Of a stretch of 64,000 bases of DNA, positions 34,711 through 46,813 are shown one piece after another. The notes under the pieces are model-generated. The model saw only the letters and a program-made list of their open reading frames with translations, was not told the origin of the DNA and searched no databases. This DNA comes from Tretioscincus oriximinensis. Its lineage: Eukaryota; Chordata; Lepidosauria; Squamata; Gymnophthalmidae. The position numbers and the translations under genes are program-made. Numbering within the stretch: position 1 is the stretch's first letter; every line of letters starts with the position of its first letter. The stretch covers positions 1,369,090-1,433,089 of the forward strand of contig JAJVDF010000125.1 of the NCBI GenBank assembly GCA_022410635.1, read 5' to 3'.

Positions 34711-35747
34711 GGGTCAGTTCAATGAAGGTGTTGTCCCAGTGTGCATCAGCGGCAAGAAAAGCAATGTTAAGGAACCGAAAACAGTAAGTGTTGTTTCGCC
34801 TCTTTATAAAACTGTGGCAAGGCCACATTTAGCATACGGTGGAACTAGAGGCACGGATAGCTCAGTCGCTTAGGAATTCGTCTCTCGTCTGGGAGATAGG
34901 GTTTCGAAGCCCTGTGTGAGACGTGCAGAGGGGTGAGCACCTTCCACTAGCCTGTAGCTCTAGCCAACCCAGCTATTTGAAAGCATGAATTGCAAGAAAT
35001 TGCAACTGACTGCAAGTAGATACATGGGAACCACCATAGCCTGGTGGGGAAGATAGAATGGAAACCTTCGGGCAAAATATTTCCTTGTAAGCCGCTTTGA
35101 GTCCCTTTGAAAGGTGAGAAAAGCAGGGTATAAGAACCAAGTTATTCTTCTTCTTCTAGAGAAGGTACAGAAAACGACAACAAGAATGATCAAGGGACTG
35201 GAGCACCTCCCTTATGAAATCAGGGCAACATCTGGGCTTCTTTTGCCTAGAAAGACAATGTTTTTAGGTGATCTGATTGAAGTGTATAAAATTATGCGTG
35301 GATGAATAAGGTGAACAGAGAAAAAATATTTTCTGTACTATACAACATTAGGACCAGGGGGTATTCCTTGAAACTGATGGGCAGATGAATGGGGACAGAC
35401 AAAATACAGTATTTGAGCCAGAGGGTCACTGGCCTTTGAAATTTACTTCCAGAAGAGGTGGTGGCAGGGAAGAGCCTAGATAGCTTTAAGAGAGGACAAG
35501 TTGATGGAAAACAAGGCTATGAACAGCTACTAGGATGGATCTGTTGATACTGCCTCCGGGATGGAGCAACAGGCAATATACTTGAAATACCATTTGCAGG
35601 GAGTTGATAACAGGTGAAGATTTTCCCTTCTTCTTCAGACTGGCCAGATGCAATTGGTGGGCCACTGTGTGAGATAGAATGCTGGACTGGATGGACTCTG
35701 ACCCTATTCAACAAGGCTCTTCTCATGCTCCATGTTCTTATGACTGC
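34711..35747 (+). pseudogene. CR1 LINE 3' half, split by a SINE
   Basis: CR1 similarity begins at GGGTCAGTTCAATGAAGG. The segment matching CR1 codons QCAAAAKKANS..LVRPHLEY runs to 34850. A SINE then interrupts, and CR1 resumes at 35156 with GAGAAGGTACAG (EKVQK..) and MIKGLEHLPYE. The C-terminus and 3' UTR run to a decayed octamer end near 35747. Stops and frameshifts throughout mean it is inactive. It is clearly older than the SINE it hosts. Confidence 0.85.
34851..35155 (+). mobile_element. tRNA-derived SINE, family A, copy 4, inside CR1
   Basis: A well preserved copy: ATAGCTCAGTCGCTTAGG (A-box region), GGGTTTCGAAGCCC (B box), the GCAAGAAATTGC body, GTAAGCCGCTTTGAGTCCC, and a (TTC)n tail. 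CTAGAG flanks both sides (34845-34850, 35156-35161), a short target duplication within CR1. Confidence 0.9.
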
Positions 35748-38087
35748 AGGCCCCTGTTCCAGAATATATAATGCTAATGCAGAAATGGTCTTTGGGATTT
35801 TAGAGTTGTTAATGTTCCTTACCATTCTTAGGATGTAGACTATTGATCTGTATTCTCTCCCCCTCATTTTCTGCAATTTTTGTGCATTATGTGAAGTGCT
35901 ATACCACATGGTGTTATCTTAATGACTAGTTAATCAGTCATTAAAATGCAACATCATTGCCATGAAAATAGTTTCGGTATAGGTAACAGAGGGGAAATAT
36001 AGTTCAGTACACCTTTTCATTTTCCCCTATCTTAGTGGAAGGGGAAACTAATTTCTTATACAGTATGCTGTTCTTTCTTTGCCAAGATAGTATATATGGC
36101 TGTCATCCCATTCCAATTTTATCCCCTCAGCAACAATCCATCACCTTTAAAATTACATTTGTTCTCAGAAAGATAAATGGATAAAAGAGCTAACAGGCAT
36201 AAGAAGACTATGAAAATTAGATAATAGATATAAGGTGAATTTCCTTCTTTAATGGCACCATTACTAAGGCCTTACCTTGCTTCCTCTGTGATTACTACCT
36301 GCAATTTTTTCAGTGAGCAGAGCTCAATTCTCTTATTCTAAAGCATAGCACGTGGGCAATCAAAGGATGCGTACAGCTGCGAAGGTGGGGAGAGATTGGC
36401 ACTTTGGCACGTCAGTTACAACAACTGACAAGACTGAAGCAATGCATCAGTTTAGACAGTAAGACAGACAGTATGACCTAATTTAAACAGCCTGTCCAGT
36501 CAAAATGGAATGAAACATCTGACAAAGAACTAGCAAACTGTAGAGCTCCAGACCTGTCTGTTTCAGTTTAAGTTACACAAAATGTGACAGGCCAGAAACT
36601 TAGCACTGTGTCATGTCTTCTGTTTTGCATCACCTCCATGGGGCCATATGTTAATAAAATAAAATAAAATCATTTTTTTAAAAATCCATAATTTATTTGA
36701 GCTTTACACTAGCTTTCACTCAAGCTTATATAATTATGGCAAGAGAATAAAGAGTATATCATTGCACCCAGTTAACAGAATATAGAACTTAATTTTTCAG
36801 CTTTGTGTAAAACATTAGGTAAGCAAAATGTATCTGGTCACACCATTACTTTTAAACATTCTTCAGAGATTAATATTTTTATGGTTTAGACCAGAAAACA
36901 AACAAACAACAACACAGATTAATCTCATTCTTCAGAAGTGACTCATTCTTCAGAAGTGAAGAAGATTTGAAAGTAAATGTGTGACTATTATTTTGTGACT
37001 ATTTGTTTCATTGATACATTCATTGAAGCAGACTATAGACCTGTCTGTACTGGGCATGTTGGAAAGGAACCATCAAATGGACAGAAAGCTCTTTTCTGTG
37101 ATGTAATCCAGATTGAGACTCAGTACAGAATTTATTATAGACGTGTTATGACATATTCCTAAAATGCATTACTGAACNTGAGATTCATTAGAAATATTAA
37201 CTCATATTGCCTTGGAATAGTGCTGCCTTTATTATGTTTTCACCATAAATGGACTGGGCTAGTATTTTGGGATAGAGAAGACTGAAAAACAGGAAAAGAA
37301 AAGATAAAAAAGGACACCTCTCTCAGTTTTGTTTGCCTGCTGATGCAAGCTTCAATATTCATAGGGAAAAAATATTGGTCTTTTGTTTTTCTCTTTCCCT
37401 AACTGGATCAGTTGGCAGCAAGTCATGCCATAGGATATAAGTATTGGGTTTGATTTATAGTATTTCTAAAGAGGTTTGTCACTGAGGAAATAAATGATAT
37501 TCTGATCTAAATAGTAGTTCGTCTTTGAAAATCCAACGCATTAATTCATCCCCCCGCCTTCATTTTTATCCCAAACATCATACTATTTCTCTGACCCAGA
37601 GGAAGGACCCTACTGTGTGGCAGGAGTGATAACTGTACAGTTTGCTTTTCATTCACAGAATTAACATTTATATTGAGTTGAACAAACACTATAATTTAAA
37701 AAGAATTGGAAAAAATATTGCAAAATGGGTCTGGCTGTTTACTAAGAGATTACTGGTATTCACATTTACTTCATTAAAATGGAAATACTTTTATGGAGTA
37801 GAAGAAAGAATAAATATTAGGATTACATGTACACACACCCTCACCAAATATGAATAAATTATTTTATTTAAATTATAAATAATTTCACATACTTATCCAT
37901 ATACATAGTGGACAAAACATACAACAATCCCAGGAGCTTAGTCAATAATAATACTTAGAAAACAGAACTAAAGTTTCCACTGGTATTTGAGTTTGGCAAG
38001 GTCTGTATATGAGGGGTGGGGCTTGGAGCCCTATGAATGTAGCAGTCTGTATATATCTACTGCTTTTTGCCATTAATATAGTTCAGT
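35748..38087. other. Unique AT-rich stretch
   Basis: No gene seen. It contains the tandem duplication at 36924-36959. Confidence 0.5.
36924..36959. repeat. Tandem duplication, 18 bp x2
   Basis: CTCATTCTTCAGAAGTGA occurs twice in a row without change. Confidence 0.9.
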
Positions 38088-38414
38088 GCAGGCATGAATG
38101 GCTCAGTGCAGGCATGAATGGCTCAGTCCCTAAGGAAATGGTCTCTCATTTGGGAGATCGGGTTTTGAAGCCCTGTGTTGGATGTGGGGAGGGGTAAGCA
38201 CCTTCTCCTAGCATGTAGCTCTAGTCAAACCAGCTATTCTAAAGCAAGAATTGCAAGAAATTGCAACTGACTGCAACTATATAAATAGGAACCACCACAG
38301 CCTGATGGGGAAGATAGAATGTAAGCCTTTGGGCAAAATACTCTTGTAAGCCACTTTGAGTCCCTTTGAAAGGTGAGAAGAGCAGAGTATAAGAACCCAC
38401 TTCTCCTCCTCCTA
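38088..38414 (+). mobile_element. tRNA-derived SINE, family A, copy 5
   Basis: Complete copy ending in CTTCTCCTCCTCC. The head is duplicated in tandem: GGCATGAATGGCTCAGT occurs twice, 20 bp apart (about 38091-38127). Confidence 0.88.
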
Positions 38415-40477
38415 ATATTTCAATTAAACTTTCTCTGGCTATTAAAGTGATGAACACAGTCATCTCTATTGCCCATGAAGATCACTGGGGGAGGGGGACA
38501 CCAAACACAGCAGCAGTGGCAGTGCCACCATCATGAATGGGAAGCCAGAGAAAGTATCCTAAAAGGCATGGACCTTCTCTACCATTGAAAAAGTATTACA
38601 GTGCAGAATGTTTTACATAGCGAAATGTACAAACTCATAGGTTTTGCTCTGATGCTGACATGGAATATAGAAGTAGAGTTACTCTGGACAAGCTTCATTG
38701 TGCCAACGTTCAGTGGAGAATGTGGCTGGGTGATAGAATCTGATAACCACCTCTGATTACTAATGGGGCAACTGGAAAATTGCTCTCCATCATGGTCACT
38801 CCCTCATAAAAATAAATTATTATGAACAAAATGAATTTAAAGTAACAATGTACAATAAAACAAATATTAAAAAATTAAAAAATTATAAGGATTAATTCCT
38901 ACCTAAAAAAGATCAAAGGATTTACCTTACATGTATCACATACTATCACATATTCACTTTCCTACGTCATTACACTTATGAGGTGCCTGGGGAAAAGTCA
39001 AGCATGGAATATGATTATAAACAAACCTGTAATTTGAAGCAACGCTATAAGAATTAAAGGAGCACCATCCAGTCTACTTCACAAATGGCATTTTATACCA
39101 TGTAGAACAGCAAAATTTGATGACAATAGAAATACTGGAAAGACTTGCAATGAAAAAAAACATTTTTCTACATGTGTACCAGATCACATAGAAGGAATGT
39201 TCCTATTTTCCAGAACACCATACACCAAAACATGTTTTCATGTAGCATCGTATTATAATTTTGTATGCATTGGGTAGTTTAACAAAAGCGTGTTGGTTAC
39301 TAGTCCCTTGTTAAAGACTGCATTGAAGTTAATTTCATTCTTTTCCAGTAATTCAGTAATTGTTTTCAATTGTTGCTGGTCATCGTTGTCAAACTGACTT
39401 GGGCCCTACAGCTGAAAGTTATATTTTTCTTTTTTGAAAGATTTTGGCTGCAAGCAAATGCAGTAAAAATAATAAAAATGAGAGGATGATTGTGATATAT
39501 GGCACAAAAGGTCTCTCTCTATATATTGAAAATCAGAAAGTACTCTTTCAGACTTTTAATAATGTGGATAGGAGTTGGTGAACAATAACATCCCCCTCCA
39601 TTTCTTCTCAGCTAATTTGAGGTACTTTTGTAATATGTGTGGAAGCATCCCTAGAATATAAATGAAGACTGATAAGGATTTATACAACTTACATCTATTC
39701 AAGGTAGGCTGCAAGACATTACATAAAAATCTAAACTGCCTGTTTTATTACCAGATGACTCACCATCTTTATTTGACTTATAAATTACCTTCCAGTAACA
39801 TACCTTTTATTTGTTTGTGAATCCTGGACAACAACAGTCATTACTTAGAATGAAATTAGAGAAAATTGTACAAATGTACAGGCGTTAAAGAATTGTAAAT
39901 ATTTCTTAAATGTAAGTACCAATCCAACAATAATCTTTATTGCATTTAAAGCACACATATACAAATCCCTCATAAATGAGCAAGTGAACGACATTCTTTA
40001 TTGTACGAATGATAAAACAGATGTGAGATTGTTATTCGTGTTTACGATTGTCCTTTTTTGCTTTACACTGTCTAGGACCTCCTCCTGCTTTTATTTTTCA
40101 TTTGTAGAAACAATATGCAAGAATATGTTCTAAAAAGCCATTTATTATCTCCAACATGCTGAAGCTTTTAAATCTGAATATCCATTTCCTGATTTAATTA
40201 CTTAATACCAGATGCAATACCATTTTAAAAGTGTGAATCTTGCCTTTTGCCCTTGGCTATAGAGCTATTTCTGACAGATGAGCAACAAAAAAAAATACAA
40301 CTCACTAGGGGAGACTGAAATATTTCAGTTCTTTAGTAAATGTACGAATGAGCTTGGCCTGTGTTATTTATGTCTTTCTACCATGCAGTGCAGATAGATA
40401 CTGTACAGAGTGGCAAAGTGACTCAAGGTTTCTTTTTCAAATAAGCCAATAATGTTAAGACATTAAAGTCCACTGAT
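38415..40477. other. Unique AT-rich stretch
   Basis: Nothing recognised on either strand. Confidence 0.5.
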
Positions 40478-40743
40478 ATTGAGAGACAGTTTGGTGTAGT
40501 GGTTGGGTGTTGGACTTGTACCTGGTAGTCTCCCGGTTTGATTCCCCACTCCTCCATGAAAGCCAGTTGGGTGACCATGGGCTAGTCACAGTTCTTTGAA
40601 CTCTCTCAGCCCCACCTACTCTACAGCATGTCTGTTGTGGAGAAAGCAACAAAAAAGGTATGTGCACCACACTATGGTTGGCCACCCTGAGACCTTCAGG
40701 TATAGGGCAGGATACAAATACAAATAAATTAATAAATAAATAT
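40478..40743 (+). mobile_element. CORE-SINE (MIR-like)
   Basis: The tRNA-like head has TGGTGTAGTGGTTGGG and GGTTTGATTCCCC (A- and B-box-like). The core has GGGTGACCATGGGCTAGTCA and CTCAGCCCCACCTAC. The tail has GGCAGGATACAAATAC and (TAAA)n, like the L2 end. A Harbinger-like element begins directly after the tail. Confidence 0.85.
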
Positions 40744-41101
40744 TGAGGCTGCGTGCACACGATAACCTAAAAATCACTACAAAGTTATATTCCAGAATAT
40801 AGCAATCATGTGTCCGTACACACCAAACCTGTATATTCCGTGATCGGTGCCCCAGTTCCGTAATATTACTCATTGATCTCATGGCAGTGCAGTCAGATTT
40901 ATTTTTTTTTACTTGCAACAGCCAGTAGAAACAACTGCTGGGGTCCTCCGGAATGATGTCTGAATATCCCAGCAATAGTTTATTCTTAGAAAAATGGTCT
41001 TTATTGCATGTGGACTGCTGAAAAACGCTTAGCACGTGTGCTTGAGTCTTCCTCATAGTGTTCCTAATGAGGCAATAAATGGCTGTGTGCACACAGCCTG
41101 A
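40744..41101. mobile_element. Harbinger-like non-autonomous element, short form
   Basis: A 352-bp element (40747-41098). The left end GGCTGCGTGCACAC and inverted right end GGCTGTGTGCACAC match, and TGA flanks both sides. Inside the left end lies TATATTCCAGAATATAG, an imperfect palindrome. The right ~160 bp match the right end of the longer element at 46817-47906 (CCCAGCAATAGTTTATTCT, then GACTGCTGAAA). Three-base duplications suggest PIF/Harbinger. The minus-strand open frames are not coding. Confidence 0.72.
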
Positions 41102-43300
41102 GATGCACATCAGAGCACCTCCAAAGGAGGGGGGATCTAAAAATTTCTATTTAGCTATTTAATTTGGGCTTTCCTTTTTTCTAACATGAGGGTATATTCA
41201 TACTCATTATGGCAGAAATTGTGAGAATTCCTTTTCAGGCAATTGAATAGAAAAGGAAGGGTTTTAGCAACTATAAAAGGAAGTATTTTAGAGGCTATCT
41301 TCTTATTCACACTGACACAACCTATGAACAGAAGATTTTACAGAAGCAGGTATATTAAAGGCAGTTAAATATTAACATACAGAATCTTAGAGCTGAACAA
41401 ACAGCTCAGAGAGAGAAAGGTTAAAATAAATGCAGTCTGGTTGGATAAATGCAGTCTGGTTGGATAAATGCAGACGTGGGATTTTCAGAAAATAGAGTTA
41501 AATACCCTGCACATTTTGGGACTACAATTTAATGGGAATTAATCACTATCTTCCTTTTCCTCTCCTTGAAGACTTATTTCTGATCTCCTAAATCTAGAAT
41601 TAGTGGATCATCTAAATCCAGTACCCATGACAAGCCATAAAATGACCCCAAACAGTTCTTTCTCTCATTTATTTTTTCTCCTTTCCAATGTTCTTTGATA
41701 ACATTGGCTCAGAGCAATCGGTAAGACTGGGACATACTATATCGTCTCACTGACTTTTTGTTTTGAAGGTTATCAGTTTGTTTTATCATTACCCACTGTT
41801 GGGGTGCTAAGTACTAGCAACCAATGAACCATACTCTCATCTCTAGCTCTCTCTCATGCATGTTTCATGGCTCCTCTTAGGGTAGGCTGTCAACTTGCTT
41901 TTCCTTTTTGACCTGAATATTATTCACAGGCTGTCAACTTGCTTGCTTTTTGTTGTTTCTCCTAGGGCCAGGCTGTCAATTTTCTTTCATTACCAGCCTC
42001 CAAAACCAACCCGTTATTTAGAAATTGCCAATGGTAATTTGGCGGTAGGCTCTGTAACATTAAGTACAAAATAAATACAGCCTCTTGGATTGCTAATTTA
42101 AAAATTACTTTTTGTTCAGTGTCTTTTTAAAGGTCTCCAGGGTATAATTGCATACTTTACATTTATTCATTTTATGTTTATTAAAACAAAATGCAAAAAA
42201 GAAAAAGAAAGAAAATACTTCCACTGTTTTTTAAGTTAAGTTTGTTCTGTCTGAGCATTCCTCCAGAGAACTCCTGTCACCTGACAAAAGCACCTCCCTC
42301 ACCCATACTCTTTGCCATTCTTCTATGGATCCAAACAAGGATCTATTATGGATCCAAATAAGGAAGAATAGCAGCATCAAAGCTTAACTTTTTGCCTGAG
42401 AATTTCAGATCTCCTATTCCTGTGCTCTTTTTCATCTTGGCTTACTTTCATGGTTCAGTATCTTCATTCATCTTCAGCCCTGAAGAATGGGGTTTAGTCT
42501 GGGATGTGGGTGGAACATATTAAGATCATTTTTCATGACTGAAAATGAAGAAGGTATAAAAATAAAGGTTTCTCTTTCTTGAAGGGAATTTTTTCAGTGC
42601 AGATAATATAAGTATCTATGGAAGAGATAGAGATAAAAAGTCCAATGTGAACAAAGAACAATGTTGGGAGTCTTTAAGAGGAAGATACCACATAAAAAAA
42701 AAGAAAAAAAATCTGGATTGGTGGATTTTCCCTCCATTTTTCCAAAGATNGTGGACAGTGCAATGAGTAAAGAAATGTTTCCACTTAGAACTATTTTGCA
42801 GAATGCTGGAAATGGTTGTCGTAATTCTGTTTTTGTGTTCTGTACAAAACCAATGGAACCTTCTCAGGGTGCTGAGAGAGAAGAGTAATTAGAAGAATTG
42901 TAAATGATCTTTCCAATGCACTTCCTTTATAGGAATGTTTACATCCTGTATCTTAGTAGCATTCTAGTAATAGGGAGGCACAGGCTCTGTTCATCCTAGC
43001 ATGCAGATGACAGGCTCCTATTTTGAGATTTTTCCTGGAATAACATTCAGTGTGGACATGGCCACAAATGTGTGGATCCTTCAACAGCAAGTCGATCCCA
43101 CAATGCCACTATTTCTTGCAAATCATGTTTTTTCGAAGATTCCCTAAAAGGATATAAAACTAGCCAATTTGTATATATATAACGAAAAAAATGATGTACT
43201 GAAACTGCCAATCTACACGTTGTATAAAAGCTCATATTTGACTTATAAAATAACCTTTGCATCAATGCCATTAATAATACCACCATCACCACCACCAATT
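41102..43300. other. Unique AT-rich stretch with MITE remnant
   Basis: No gene seen. About 42970-43068 carries GGCTCCTATTTTGAG, then AACATTCAGTGTGGACATGG, weakly resembling the 14910 MITE arm. Confidence 0.45.
41426..41474. repeat. Tandem repeat, 19-bp unit x2.5
   Basis: ATAAATGCAGTCTGGTTGG occurs twice, followed by a partial third unit. Confidence 0.9.
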
Positions 43301-43307
43301 TTTATTA

Positions 43308-43369
<62 letters not shown>

Positions 43370-43506
43370 CTTTATCTTTATCTTTATCTTTATCTTTATC
43401 TTTATCTTTATCTTTATCTTTATTTTTATTTTTATTTTTATCTTTATCTTTATCTTTATTTTTTTTATATTTAATTATTTAATTATTGTTATTGTTATTA
43501 TTGTTA

Positions 43507-43598
<92 letters not shown>
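43301..43598. repeat. Compound microsatellite (ATT)n-(CTTTAT)n-(ATT)n
   Basis: Two ATT blocks flank a hexamer block CTTTAT with TTTTAT variants and a short ATTGTT section. The open frames through it, rich in Tyr and Leu, are artefacts. Confidence 0.97.
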
Positions 43599-44574
43599 TT
43601 GGAATATGCATAATTTTAAATAAAGGCTCAATTATTTATGTTTTGATGTTCTTAAATATTAGTTTCTTGGTATATTTCTTACCATGGTTATGCACTTACA
43701 AGGCCTATTTTGGTTTAGGACAGGGTGACCTATCCTATGATATGCTGTCTGACCCATACCAGATTTGTCCTGGTACAGAATAAGGTTCTACCTATTGCAA
43801 TGGCCTATGGTACACTTGTGTCTTTGGAAAAGGTTCTTGAAATAATTTATGGTGATGATGTTACTAATCATCACCATTATGTGCTTGCTGTTTCATCTTG
43901 TGCAGCAGTGGTTGCTTGCCTAGCCCATATGGGCCCTTTGACAGATCTGGTTTTCAAATTTAATTCAGGACTGGAAGCTAAATCCTGTGTTCATGGGATC
44001 AGCAGAACATGGTGCATGCTGTCCTCTAGAAACTACATTGACTCTATATTAGAGGGTTGATAAGGAGAAAGAGAAGCAAGTTGATGGTCAAGACATAGGG
44101 AAGAATGGGAGGTGGCATTTTTACCACCATGAAATCTTTTCTTCACAAAGAGCTATGCAAGAGTGCTGGCCAGAGACCATTGGGAGGAACATTTTATTTG
44201 ACAAGATAGATGCATGAGCATTAGCAGCTATGGCTTTTTGCTGAGCGCAGTGAGGAGTAGGAATGTTCCAAGGCTAGAACTGCATTATAGGGAATTTTTC
44301 AGATGCCTTTCAATTCTGCCTCAATACATAATGTAATGGCAGGAGGTAAGAAAGACTTTACCATGGCTTCCATGGGCTCCCTCTTCTCTTAGTGCATTCC
44401 TTTTATATTTTGTTCCTATGAATTGAATACAATGGAGGGATCAATCCTGCTTGTCATATGCCTGCGCTTCCACAGTCTGGAGGTATTCATCTTGGGCTGC
44501 TTTCCAATTACAAGTTTAAACTTGCTATTTTTAAAAAATTGAGACAACACATTTGCAAGTACATCTCCATTTAC
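43599..44574. other. Unique sequence
   Basis: A 111-codon plus frame at 43725-44060 has no recognised motif and no supporting context. No other feature is seen. Confidence 0.45.
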
Positions 44575-44954
44575 CTCCAATCCAGAGGCGGCTGCTGAGT
44601 GCTCCGCAGGGAGTTCAGTGACAGAGCGCATAGAGTTATTTTGCAGATTTCGACCTTCAGTAGTGGCTCCATTTCCCTGTTGGAATCGCCAGGTTAGGGG
44701 AACTCTGCCTTCCTTTCTCCCAACGTGGTGCTACCGGTACCGCCCTCTCTCCCAACAGCCAATGGGATGGCTCCTCCTTCATTCTCCTTGAGAACGAGTG
44801 GGTGGCACCAGTAGCATCATGTTGGGGGAAAGGAAGGCAGAATTCCCCCAACATGGCGATTCCCATGGTTGAAGGTTGAAATTGGCAAAATAATTCTATG
44901 TGCTCCATCACCGAACCCCCTGCAGAGCGCTAAGTGGCCAGCGCTTCTCCAATC
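44575..44954. mobile_element. hAT-like foldback element with 8-bp target duplication
   Basis: CTCCAATC flanks both ends (44575-44582, 44947-44954). The 364-bp element consists of two inverted arms of roughly 150 bp. GAGTGCTCCGCAGGGAGTTC on the left matches the inverted right arm GCGCTCTGCAGGGGGTTC, and CTGCCTTCCTTTC is shared. The left terminus CAGAGGCGG is hAT-like. The right terminus appears to lack its last three bases. No coding capacity. Confidence 0.75.
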
Positions 44955-45084
44955 TTCCATGCAGTTCCCTCTCTGTCCTCGTTACNTCCTGGCAGACGTC
45001 ATACTGTGCTTGCCTTACTACACTTCCCAGCATTCTTTGTGAGCAGGGATCCAATGAGGTTTTACAGCAAGGCCCAAAGCCTTG
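44955..45084. other. Short flank, unclassified
   Basis: Contains one N. No family recognised. Confidence 0.4.
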
Positions 45085-45420
45085 AATGAAGATCCCACTG
45101 AACCTTTCTTTCAGATTATGCTGCTAAATGAGGAATATGAAAAACTGGAGCAACGAGCTCTTTTAGATAATGAATAGCTGAACCTCTGAATTCTACATGA
45201 TGCTTCTACCAATTTGGTAAATATCCTTAATGGTGATGTAGCCTTGCATTTGCAGAAACTAGAAAAAGCATTTTGTACAGCCCATTTTGACCCTTTCTCA
45301 CTGGTCTAATGAAATACAGGCTCAGATAGAAGCAATTGATGGAAATATAATTTACTTTTTGTTACTAACTATCGAACACTGAAAAATTCTCAGCCTCAAT
45401 CTGAGAAGACAACACACCCC
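45085..45420 (+). pseudogene. Possible decayed coding remnant, coiled-coil-like
   Basis: Plus-strand translation after a pyrimidine-rich run ending in CAG (about 45103-45114) gives LLNEEYEKLEQRALLDNE. After two stops comes ILHDASTNLVNILNGDV and LHLQKLEKAF, and in a shifted frame EIQAQIEAIDGNI. The spacing of Glu, Leu and Gln resembles a coiled coil, and the phrase stays protein-like across stops and one frameshift, as expected of a dead exon or processed pseudogene. I do not recognise the protein with confidence. Chance is possible. Confidence 0.3.
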
Positions 45421-46813
45421 TTCCAAAAAATCTCATATATAAAATGCTTCTCTATTAGTATTGAAGCCCTGGCCCCAACTTTGAATTGTTGGTAATCTGT
45501 ACGAAACAAAACTTCTGAGTCCAAATGATTAGAATTTCAAAAGCTGTAAAAAGTGTGTTTTATTGCAAAGCAAAGCATAGTCCAAGAAATAAACAGGCAT
45601 CAAATATTTTCGTTAGAAGGGTAAGCTTGCATTTCAAAAGTACAAAACAGAAAAGATACAGGTTACATAGTCAAGGTGTTTGCAGAAGCAAGCAAAATTC
45701 TAATAGCTTCCACACACTAAAATCAAATAACCATCTTTAACCTTTTACTGCCTCTTTATCAGTTGTTATTATTCATCCAATCATGCAATGTCTCTTGCAG
45801 CTAATCTCACAATGAGCATTTATCCCTCCCAATTAACAATAAGTCATTAGTTGCTAACTTTCAACCTTGATTCTCACAGGTGCTTCTGGTTGGCATTTCT
45901 TTGAAGTAGATTCATCTTCAATTCATCAGTTATTCTCACAACAGCATTTTCGAACTTAAAATTGCACTTTCTAAATCTCTCATGACTGAAACAAAGATGG
46001 CTCTGATCTTGGTAATACAATCCTTAACAATTTTCTATACATAAACCTTACAGTCATACACATATATTATATGGATATGGATTTCAAAACATTTTTTCTA
46101 GGCAGTTTCCACTGCTTTTCATCAGCAAAATCTGCCCCAATAAATCTACTGTAATATGCATGTTTATTTCTGGAGGAATGAACAGGATGTGGTTTCCTAT
46201 GCTCTTTCCAAAATACTGCAGTTAATTTCATTTTTTTAAACAATTGAATATGAAAATAATGACAGTGATTGGGAGAAAAAGTATAGCTCATATATTTCAG
46301 GTTTACCCAAGTGCTTAATGGCTCTGGTTTTCTTTTTCTTGAATTATTTTTTCATATAATTCCTAGGAGAATACTGAGAACCAATTTGAGAAGAGAGAAT
46401 TGAAATTTTCAGTTGAAAGGCCTCCATCTTATATAATCCACATCTCTAACCTGTATCCGTAGAGGAGGACTTCCACTGGTCCACCACTCTAATAATAACA
46501 GGCATCTCATCAATTGTTCTATCTGTTTTCCTATTATAATTATTGTTGGAAACGACTTGTGTGCAGGGTGCAATTTTATATTTTGTATGAAGGTGCCTTT
46601 TTTGGCCACTGGAAATGGCTTCTTTGCATTCAAAACAGAGATTTAGAGACATCTCTTTCTAGGGGCTATCAGGATGACTTCCCCATTCACAATGCAATAG
46701 CTGTTTACAAATATCTGAAGGATCATCAGATACCAGCTATATTTGCATTTGCATTAGGGAAATACTAGAAGCAGTAGGCCGATATGAACACATAATTAGA
46801 TAAAACAGATGAA
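45421..46813. other. Unique AT-rich stretch
   Basis: No recognised feature. Confidence 0.5.

Noticed and set aside
40616..41110. 164-codon minus frame sharing a phrase with 47681-47923
   Set aside because: The shared residues come from the common right end of two Harbinger-like elements; there are no transposase motifs and the reading frame crosses element borders.
43169..43474. 101-codon frame rich in Tyr and Leu
   Set aside because: It is a translation of the ATT/CTTTAT microsatellite.
43725..44060. 111-codon plus frame
   Set aside because: No recognised motif and no splice-site or codon-bias support; the length is compatible with chance.
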